NCBI RefSeq assembly: GCF_918797505.1
Contig: NC_092795.1
Coordinates: 26,523,131 to 26,587,130 of the forward strand
Direction of reading: 5' to 3'
DNA: 64,000 nucleotides
Origin: Bemisia tabaci
Lineage: Eukaryota > Arthropoda > Insecta > Hemiptera > Aleyrodidae
Position 1 is the stretch's first letter. Each line of letters starts with the position of its first letter. Of the stretch, positions 46,786-64,000 are shown in pieces. The notes beneath the pieces were generated by a model. The model was not told where the DNA came from and did no database searches. It was given only the letters and a program-made list of their open reading frames with translations. Both the position numbers and the translations under genes were made by a program.

Positions 46786-47619
46786 AATATAGTGCCTGAA
46801 TATTTTTTGCAACTTTTTTTCTTTTCCTTCTTATTTCTTCTCATTAATGTCAAGAAACAATGCTACCAAATTTTTTTTTATATTCCTCTACTTACATACT
46901 CTATTTGTTGTGAGGATGTTCAAAGCAAGTTAGTGTCATGATAGTAAAGAGTGCGGCTTAGAAAAATGTGGGCCTTCATTTATACATGACCTTCAAAACT
47001 TGCAAAAGCTTAGATCAATGAAGTGGTTGAAAAACGTAAAATAGGTAATCTGGGGAAATCCAAATCAGCATTTAGTGCATTGTATGTCCTTTCTTCGATA
47101 TCAGATAGGTACTTCACAGCTGTGAAAGGATCATAATTTCAAACCAGGAGTACACTAGATTTGCTTCCTCTTTTTTTTAAGAAAAAAAAGAAAAAACTGG
47201 CAGCATTCAAGTCTTTCAGGACCGATTGAAATAGTTGTCCTGCCAGAATGAAAAAGTGTGCTTCAATGAAAGTGTCCAAAAATTAATTTTTAGTTATCAA
47301 GCAGTGGCGGATCCAAGAAAGGGAGGGGGGCATGGTGGCATGCCCCCCCCCCCCCTTGGGCCAAAAAAAGGGAGGAAAGGGGGAAAGAGGGAGAGAAAAG
47401 AAGGTGCCCCTAAATTTTTACTGAAATGGTGTCAAGACAGAATTTCAGAACTTTTTAACCAAGTTTCCCAAACCAAAGGTTACTCATTACCGCATGCAGA
47501 AATAAATAGGCCATAAACCAAAATAAAATTCCTCTACAAGAAGTAATATTCGATGATTTTCAAATTTCTAACAATGAGCAAATTGTATGCTGAAACTGCT
47601 TAAAATTCAATCTGGGAGG
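46786..47619. other. MVD 3' flank
   Basis: Candidate poly(A) signals AATAAA at 47501 and ~47521. A hAT-like start CAGTGGCGGATCC at ~47302 leads into G and C homopolymers and purine-rich sequence; no matching right end is seen. Confidence 0.45.
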
Positions 47620-48481
47620 CAGGGCCGGATTTTCCTACTTGCCGCCCATGGCCGCCTGTATTTTGCCGCCCCCTTCTCATTCGTTTTGAATCATCAATAA
47701 AAACCATCAAGTGAACGTGCCAGCGGGGGAGGGGTGCATAAGACGCGTTTACTCATGTTGAACACATTTTTTGGGAAAGCCCTGTCAACACTACTAGTAG
47801 AAGGTCACGGAACTTTGCGCGAAAGTCAAGTTTGGATGAGGCACTCCATTCATAAAAAAGGAACGAAAAAATTATGAAAGAACAAACAAAAAATTTGGTT
47901 CAATGATTTTAACTTTCCGCCGCCGCGCCGACCGCACCGTGTTTGTCGCAATGCGTGAAGTATTCACGTAGTCTTGTAGGCGCTATGCATTTCACGCTGA
48001 CTGCACTGTGTTTGGCGCAATGCGTGAAGTATTCATGCATTCTTGTAGGCGCTATCCGTTTCACGCTGGCCGCGGTGACCGCACTGTGTTTGATGCAATG
48101 CGTGAAGTATTCGCGCAGTCTTGTAGGCGCTAATATGTGTTATATGCCGACCTCCGCGCCGAGGGCTTCTCCTTTTCATCTCAAGTCCTCGTCGTCATTT
48201 CTCCGTAAGTCGCGCCGTTCCAGGCCAAATTGTGTGTTTGGTTCCTCTCTTAACTCGACTAATTAAAGGTGCTGTTTCTTGTATCACTGAAAGGCGACAA
48301 AATTAGAAATTACTATACTGTCAGGAAATGAGAGATTTTGTAGCCTTTTCTCGTTTGTAATTTTTTTTCTAAATCCGATTTTTTTTTATACCTACATTTA
48401 AAAAAATTGCAAAATTTGCCGCTCTGTAGATTTGCCGCCATGGGTTGCGGCCCATGTGGCCACCCCCTTAATCCGGCCCTG
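47620..48481 (+). mobile_element. Non-autonomous hAT element, copy 4 (862 bp)
   Basis: Ends CAGGGCCGGATTTTCC and TAATCCGGCCCTG, with an exact 8-bp duplication CTGGGAGG (47612-47619, 48482-48489). The internal tandem motif occurs three times (~47949, ~48018, ~48099), more than in copy 1. Confidence 0.93.
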
Positions 48482-48489
48482 CTGGGAGG

Positions 48490-50018
48490 GGCTATTTTAT
48501 GAAAATTGAAATAAATTTCACTAGAGGAGCCCCTTCAATCAGTGAATAGACAACATACGCAACACTTCAACACAGAGCTCTCAAACTAGCTCAAACCACG
48601 TATCTCGTTTATGGTGTTGAAAGACCCCCCCGATATCAAGTCGCACGAAAATCCATCGAACATGAGAAGAGATAGAATTTTCGAACACATCCGCGTCCGT
48701 CATCTTAGATTTTCGAAATTTGAAAATTTGACCAAAATATCGAGTTTCACGTCTAAAATTACTGAAAATTACCCCTACCTACGAGTTTTACCAAGACCGA
48801 TCGAATGGGAGCAGAGATAACATTTAAAGTCACGTCCGCTATCTCGGATTTTCGCAGTTTAATAATTTGACTTGAAACTCCTGGTATCCTAAATCTAAGC
48901 TCAAGTAAAATAATAAAATAACAGATAATATAATAAAAAAACCACCTGAACCAGAAATAAATATAAGTAAGTACTACTTTTACAAATTGCAACTTGCACT
49001 CCACTAAAGTTTCACTGTTGCCGGTGTTCCTTCTGTCTTATTCAATGTCTATCCGATAACGCTCCCTCTCATTGGCTAATACAAGCTTGGATGCAGAGTG
49101 GTTGGACGAGATTTAGCGACCCTCTAAATCCATCTAAATCCTCCGTGGTCGGTGGTGCTGTCGTGTGAAACGAACTTTCACAAATGGCGACCGTTCTGTT
49201 TTCGTTGTAATTGTTTACAAAATCCGCGAACGTTGTTTTTATGCAAATTTCGTGTTTTATTGGCAGTCAGTCACATTCGATTGAGCACCGTATTACTTTT
49301 AACGCTATGTTTTATATGTTACATGTTTTAATGCCCGGTTTTTCATTAAAAATGAGAGAGAGTTATAGTTTCCTTGAGGTTATCTTTTTGAAATAATTCT
49401 ATACTTTTTCTTCCCTGAGGACAGCTATATTGTAAGTATCTTCACCCTTTCCACAGATTTTCTGTTATATCTGCTGCTTTCTAAAGCTGCTGGCTCAAAA
49501 GTCACTAAGTTTCTAATCTTTACATACCTACTTATCGATGCAGCACCCCGTTTGTTTTGATATGACTTCAAGAATCGTAGATCAATATTTCACTACTTTT
49601 CATTTCTTTCGCTGTTTTGTATCAAGTTTTATCTCGAGCACTTTTGATCAATTGGTCACCTTTGATTATCGGATGCAAGGAGTCCAATTTTTCCTGTCCT
49701 AGCCTCTTCCGCATTAAACTGAGCCAATTGACAGTAAACGTAAGCTAAAAGTTTTAATTCAGTAGTCTTGAAGTCACAACTGTTAAGAAATAATAGAATG
49801 TATGTATCTTCATCACTATTTAATGAACTGCACGCTTGCCCTCACTTTCAGGCATTGCCGATTGTAATGCTTGGCGATGTCCTGGAAGCCATCGATGGTT
49901 TTTAACAAAAAATTTTCAGTTGTAAGAAAGTGAATCAACTAGCCTCTTACATTTTACCAATAGCAAATTACTTCATGCATATTATTAACCCGGATGCATC
50001 TGTTGCAGATTTAGTAAG
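48490..50018. promoter_or_regulatory. Probable Kdm4 promoter and 5' UTR region
   Basis: The Kdm4 ATG is inside an exon that begins just after TTGCAG (50003-50008), so a non-coding first exon must lie upstream. The GC-richer stretch ~49130-49260 is a plausible start region. No core promoter element was identified. 48610-48900 holds repeats related to 14450-14720 (AAAATCCATCGAACATGAG). Confidence 0.35.
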
Positions 50019-58687
<8,669 letters not shown>

Positions 58688-59221
58688 GGAAAAATGCAGC
58701 ATAATACCAACATAAGGGCAAAACTCAAGGAATAGCTCAGTTTATTAGATTTTATCCAATGTATGGATTTTGATATCTTCTCTATGTTGCTAGTTCTGAA
58801 GAATCTTTTTAAATCAACTCTCTTGGTTGATAATTATGTGATAAATCCTCTAATTTACTGCTGAATAATGTTTTATGAATAAGAGTGAAATCAATTTTAT
58901 CACATAGTTGGTTAATCCTCCCCATCATTAAAACAGCTTAAACAGTTAGAGTAAGACCTATGAAAAAGTATTTTTACCACCTCAAAAAAATTAATGGAAA
59001 GGAATAATTACGAAAATTCCTCTAATCTCCCTAGGAATCGATTTTGATTAGTTGTTTGGAGTTTTTAAGTTTCTACTCTTGTTAGTCGTGCGGCGAAGCC
59101 GTATAGACTCTAGGTTTCGCCGGAGGCTAAAAAGTGTCCACACTTTTAGGCTAAGTCCAAGAGGAGAATTTTCGAGGAACCAAGTAACATATGAGGTATT
59201 GATATCGGTCCATTTTGGCCC

Positions 59222-59735
59222 AATGGAGATGTTACATGTGCGAGGAATTTGCAATTTAACTGTTGATTCTTGTATAAAAGTTCGCGAGGAACACAATGGT
59301 GCCACTGGTTTTCTCTGAAATCATCTCCCAAGCTCAAAAAAAGCTCTCAAGTTGAGGCCAAAATGGAGGGGATATCCCACCTTACCCTGAGAGTCCACGT
59401 CTACATGAAGACAAACTCTCCATGCAAAGATAGGGAGCAAATACATTAGCAGGGTTGCCGTGTTTTCAGTTTTGGAGTCCCCAGATAAATTGGTAGCCGT
59501 GTCAATGTATTAGCTCCCTATCTTTGCATGGAGAGTTGGTCTTGATCTAGACTTGGACTCTCAGGGTAGGGTGGGATATTCCCTCCATTTTGGCCTCAAC
59601 TTGAGTGCTTTTTTTTGAGCTTGGGAGATGATTTCAGAGAAAACCAGTGGCACCATCGTGTTTCTTGTGACCTTTTACCCAAGATTCAACAGTCAAATCG
59701 CAAATTCCTCACACATGCAACATCTCCATTATGCC
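59222..59735. repeat. Inverted repeat next to the satellite, ~230-bp arms
   Basis: The left arm AATGGAGATGTTACATGTGC... runs to ~59452 (AGGGAGCAAATACATT); the right arm starts ~59503 (AATGTATTAGCTCCCT) and ends GCAACATCTCCATT. A ~50-bp spacer. The right arm runs straight into the first satellite unit. Confidence 0.85.
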
Positions 59736-59739
59736 AAGT

Positions 59740-61705
59740 GGAATTTCTGATCATTTAGCCATGGTTTGGTAGCGTTTAGCAATCAACTGTGACCATAATG
59801 TAAAGAACCCACACAGGTGCCTTTCGGCGGAATGTCGCCCTATGGCATTCTTTATCATCAAGTCACTGTTGAACATTTACTGTTAAGAAGCGTTTAGCAA
59901 CCAAGTATAGCCAAAATTTCCAGAACTCATACCTCAGATGTTCAAAGAGTGTTAACATGTGTCGCCAAATGGAATTGCTGATCATTTAGCCATGGTTTGG
60001 TAGCGTTTAGCAATCAACTGTGACCGTAATGTAAAGAACCCACACAGGTGCCTTTCGGCGGAATGTCGCCCTATGGCATTCTTTATCATCAAGTCACTGT
60101 TGAACATTTACTGTTAAGAAGCGTTTAGCAACCAAGTATAGCCAAAATTTCCAGAACTCATGATGTTCAAAGAGTGTTAACATGTGTCGCCAAATGGAAT
60201 TGCTGATCATTTAGGCATGGTTTGGTAGCGTTTAGCAATCAACTGTGACCGTAATGTAAAGAACCCACACAGGTGCCTTTCGGCGGAATGTCGCCCTATG
60301 GCATTCTTTATCATCAAGTCACTGTTGAACATTTACTGTTAAGAAGCGTTTAGCAACCAAGTATAGCCAAAATTTCCAGAACTCATACCTCAGATGTTCA
60401 AAGAGTGTTAACATGTGTCGCCAAATGGAATTGCTGATCATTTAGGCATGGTTTGGTAGCGTTTAGCAATCAACTGTGACCGTAATGTAAAGAACCCACA
60501 CAGGTGCCTTTCGGCGGAATGTCGCCCTATGGCATTCTTTATCATCAAGTCACTGTTGAACATTTACTGTTAAGAAGCGTTTAGCAACCAAGTATAGCCA
60601 AAATTTCCAGAACTCATACCTCAGATGTTCAAAGAGTGTTAACATGTGTCGCCAAATGGAATTTCTGATCATTTAGCCATGGTTTGGTAGCGTTTAGCAA
60701 TCAACTGTGACCGTAATGTAAAGAACCCACACAGGTGCCTTTCGGCGGAATGTCGCCCTATGGCATTCTTTATCATCAAGTCACTGTTGAACATTTACTG
60801 TTAAGAAGCGTTTAGCAACTAAGTATAGCCAAAATTTCCAGAACTCATACCTCAGATGTTCAAAGAGTGTTAACATGTGTCGCCAAATGGAATTTCTGAT
60901 CATTTAGCCATGGTTTGGTAGCGTTTAGCAATCAACTGTGACCGTAATGTAAAGAACCCACACAGGTGCCTTTCGGCGGAATGTCGCCCTATGGCATTCT
61001 TTATCATCAAGTCACTGTTGAACATTTACTGTTAAGTAGCGTTTAGCAACCAAGTATAGCCAAAATTTCCAGAACTCATGATGTTCAAAGAGTGTTAACA
61101 TGTGTCGCCAAATGGAATTTCTGATCATTTAGCCATGGTTTGGTAGCGTTTAGCAATCAACTGTGACCGTAATGTAAAGAACCCACACAGGTGCCTTTCG
61201 GCGGAATGTCGCCCTATGGCATTCTTTATCATCAAGTCACTGTTGAACATTTACTGTTAAGTAGCGTTTAGCAACCAAGTATAGCCAAAATTTCCAGAAC
61301 TCATACCTCAGATGTTCAAAGAGTGTTAACATGTGTCGCCAAATGGAATTTCTGATCATTTAGCCATGGTTTGGTAGCGTTTAGCAATCAACTGTGACCG
61401 TAATGTAAAGAACCCACACAGGTGCCTTTCGGCGGAATGTCGCCCTATGGCATTCTTTATCATCAGTCAAGTTACTGTTGAACATTTACTGTTAAGTAGC
61501 GTTTAGCAACCAAGTATAGCCAAAATTTCCAGAACTCATACCTCAGATGTTCAAAGAGTGTTAACATGTGTCGCCAAATGGAATTTCTGATCATTTAGCC
61601 ATGGTTTGGTAGCGTTTAGCAATCAACTGTGACCGTAATGTAAAGAACCCACACAGGTGCCTTTCGGCGGAATGTCGCCCTATGGCATTCTTTATCATCG
61701 AGTCA
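59740..61705 (+). repeat. ~231-bp tandem satellite, about 8.5 units
   Basis: The word TCATTTAGCCATGG (GGCATGG in two units) starts at 59751, 59982, 60207, 60438, 60669, 60900, 61125, 61356 and 61591. Periods are 231, 225, 231, 231, 231, 225, 231, 235; the 225 units lack the same 6 bp (ACCTCA). Units are almost identical. Each has two related halves, each opening GCGTTTAGCAA, so the monomer is itself a dimer of ~115 bp. A degenerate unit follows at ~61706-61830. Confidence 0.96.
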
Positions 61706-61875
61706 CAGTTTAATAGCGTAAATAAGCAACCAACGGTGGCCAAAATGTCAAGACTCCAAACTGGTGCTTTTTGGCTGAATTTCGCCCAAAAGGATCTTTG
61801 ATGATTTATCAGTAATGGTTGATGTTTATGTTGAATAATTATTACTGTCTGAAGGTGAATCCTGTGGGAGAATAT

Positions 61876-62314
61876 TATAGGGTTGGTTCAAACAAGTTTT
61901 AGAATTTTTTTCCTTAGCGCTAATGGACCCTAAGGGACAACTTCAATTCATCGAACTAAAAGTTTTCAATGTTCATAACCATTTTTTAACTGTCAGAACT
62001 CTCTAGACCACATTATATTCATGATGAATTTAAAGAATATCGCTGTCAAAAGTTGAGTTCTCCTTCAATTTAGCACTTTTTGTCATTACCTTAAAGACCA
62101 TACGGAAAGTGCTAAATCTACGGAAAACTCAACTTTTCACAGCGATATTCTTCAAATTTATCATGAATATAATGTGGTCTAGTGAGTTCTGACATTTAAA
62201 AATGGGTATGAACATTTAAGGCTTTATTTTCCTTGAATTTAAGTGGTTTTTCAGGGTCTACAGTAAGAAAAAAAAGTCTAAAACACGTTAAAAGTTACTT
62301 GAACCTACCCTATA
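61876..62314. mobile_element. Inverted-repeat element, 439 bp
   Basis: Ends TATAGGGTTGGTTCAA and TTGAACCTACCCTATA are inverted. The inner arms pair over >100 bp (TGAATTTAAAGAATATCGCTG with CAGCGATATTCTTCAAATTT split by a mismatch). A partial relative missing the left arm lies at ~62655-62905. Confidence 0.78.
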
Positions 62315-62654
62315 ATGTTGAGCTATGACTTCAACTTTCATGAACCCTTACTTGTGCCTTTCAGCTTGATTTCGTTAAATGGAATTATTTATGATTGAAG
62401 TCGTGGTTGAGTTTACTATGCTGATAAAATATCATTGGAAACTTTAGGTTTCACCATCATAGTCTTCTAAAAATAACCATCAGCATTACTGCACCAACCA
62501 AAATCTAGCCCAAAAAAAAATAATTCGGCTGAAAAAGTGGGAGAAGTTGGGATGTGCAGTCTCAAAATAAAAATACCTAGCTGTGATTGGACATAGCTTT
62601 GCTTTCATTGAGACTTTCAAATTTTATGAATAAAAAACAGTAAGCGTTTAGCAA

Positions 62655-62905
62655 AAACAGTTAGTTTTGTCCTTACCCGTAGACCATACAAAAAGAGCTA
62701 AATTGAAGGAGAACTTAGCTTTTGACAGCGATGCTCTTCAAATTTTTCATATACCTATACAATGTGTTCTAGTGAGTTTGGATGGTAACAAATGGTCAGG
62801 AACATTTAAAGCTTTATTTTCCATGAATGTAAGTTGTCGTTCAGGATAGATTCTGACGACTAGATCCTTACTAGAGTAAGGAAAGAAAGTCTAAAATTGT
62901 TAAAA
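62655..62905. repeat. Half copy of the TATAGGGT element
   Basis: It shares CAGCGAT(G)CTCTTCAAATTT, GTTCTAGTGAGTTTGGA and GGAACATTTAAAGCTTTATT with the right arm of the element at 61876. Its end near 62906 is degenerate. Confidence 0.6.
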
Positions 62906-63122
62906 GTCACAGTAAAACGCGAAAAAAGAAAAAATTCGGAAAAGGAAGTCAAATTTACATAATTATTAAATTAACATAAAAATTTCGTAAAAAATATTGG
63001 AAATTACGAACAAATGTATTTACGTAAAAACTGTATTAAAAAGAAAGTTAATTTTAATTAAGAAAAATAATCTTGGTAAATCAATTTCTCACGTAAATTT
63101 GACTCAAAATTCATTTAAAAAA

Positions 63123-64000
63123 CAGGGCTGGATTTACGTACTTGCCGCCCATGGGCCGGATTTACCTACTTGCTGCCTATGGGCCACCTGTATTTTGCCG
63201 CCCCCTTCTCATTCGTTTCGAAACATCAATAAAAAACAACTTAATCGGCCCGAAACAGTAACAGAGAAACAACTTAAAACGGGACTAAGGCCGCAAATAA
63301 TAAAAAGAAACACATAAAATATAATAAGAAACCCGGGACGTTTCGCAGGGATCACACCCGCATTTTCAACCGGCAAAACAAGAAAAATTAAAAGAAAGGA
63401 CACTATGCCCCTCACTACTAGCAAAAGTTCGCACGGAACTTTGCGCGAAAGTTAAGTTCCGTAAACCTATCTATGTGTGAACAAGGCCTTCCATTTGTAA
63501 GAAATGAAGGTACATAAAAATTATGCAAGAACAAACATAAGTGTGGTTTAATAATTTTAACTTCCGCTGACGCGCCGCGCTGACCGCACTGTGTTTGGCA
63601 CAATGCGTGAAGTATTCGTACAGTCTTGTAGGCGTTATGCGTATCACGCCGACCGCCGCACAGTGGATTGAGTCAATTAGAGGGGTTGGACATGAAATTT
63701 TTGACAAAAACTGCAAATGTTGATGTTTATTTCGTCACATTTTAAAGTTCAAGGGGTGATACTGGAAGAAAATATCACGAGAAAACCAGTGGAACAGCTT
63801 GCAGAACATTAGGTTCTTGTATAAACGGAGTTCTGAGCGTTTTAAGTTCCCAAATTTTTTCCGACCTCTCTCATTGACTCGATTCACCGTGCGCCGCGCT
63901 GAGGGCTTCTCCTTTTTATCTCAAGTCCCCATCATCACTGCTGCACCGCTCCATGCCAAATTGCGTGTTTAGTTTCTCTCTTAACTCGACTAATTAAAAG
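63123..64000 (+). mobile_element. Non-autonomous hAT element, copy 5, cut by window end, with nested insertions
   Basis: Starts CAGGGCTGGATTTACG. About 23 bp of the start is repeated at once (TGGGCCGGATTTACC). Sequence foreign to the family interrupts it at ~63238-63414 and MITE D at 63655-63897; the hAT sequence resumes after each (ACTACTAGCAAAAG, GAGGGCTTCTCC). The 3' end lies outside the window. Confidence 0.85.
63655..63897. repeat. MITE family D, copy 2, nested in hAT copy 5
   Basis: CGCCGCACAGTGGATTGAG at the left, CGATTCACCGTGCGCCGCG at the right, with GAGGGGTTGGACA / CCGACCTCTC inside. Same family as 19296-19541. Confidence 0.75.

Noticed and set aside
59740..61705. Regular repeats considered as a CRISPR array
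   Set aside because: Units are ~231 bp and near-identical along their whole length, with no short repeat/unique spacer pattern, in an intron-bearing genome. It is a satellite.
58688..64000. PHD or Tudor exons of a long KDM4
   Set aside because: No zinc-finger cysteine pattern or Tudor-like sequence with splice sites was seen in any frame of this repeat-filled stretch.

Overview
This window looks like insect nuclear DNA. It is AT-rich and holds three multi-exon, intron-containing genes, all on the + strand, embedded in dense short DNA-transposon remnants. The exons give clear animal proteins. The repeat style, with many short non-autonomous elements with inverted ends and a hAT family with CAGGGCCGGATTT ends, suggests a hemipteran such as a whitefly. 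That species guess is inference; no marker gene proves it.

Layout. (1) 1-2802: flank or intron with repeats. (2) 2803-27462: SCAI, a nuclear repressor of MRTF/SRF transcription, lacking only its N-terminal part, which must lie left of the window. I placed 14 exons whose reading phases all agree (555 codons plus stop). (3) 27463-31738: intergenic, mostly featureless. (4) 31739-46785: MVD, diphosphomevalonate decarboxylase, complete in 11 exons (399 aa), with a 9.6-kb first intron full of transposon debris: an RT fragment of a non-LTR retrotransposon, a tRNA-like SINE head, a hAT copy, a Helitron-like terminus and an antisense small membrane-protein ORF. (5) 46786-50018: intergenic with another hAT copy and the probable Kdm4 promoter. 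(6) 50019-58687: Kdm4, a JmjN/JmjC histone lysine demethylase with all iron and 2-oxoglutarate ligands. It either stops at a TAA as a short form (564 aa) or splices on to exons outside the window. (7) 58688-64000: an inverted repeat, a ~231-bp tandem satellite, another inverted-repeat element and a truncated hAT copy with nested insertions.

The three genes act in unrelated processes (actin/SRF transcription, isoprenoid synthesis, chromatin), and nothing suggests a shared pathway or operon. The most distinctive content is the mobile DNA. It includes at least three exact 8-bp target duplications around ~0.8-kb hAT copies, a 4.76-kb compound hAT unit with one exact duplication at its outer ends, a 411-bp MULE-like element built from a GGTAAAATTACC-type motif, a 1.3-kb near-perfect palindrome, and a dimeric satellite. 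Splice sites were placed by eye from GT/AG sites, phase and family homology recalled from general knowledge; no search was run.
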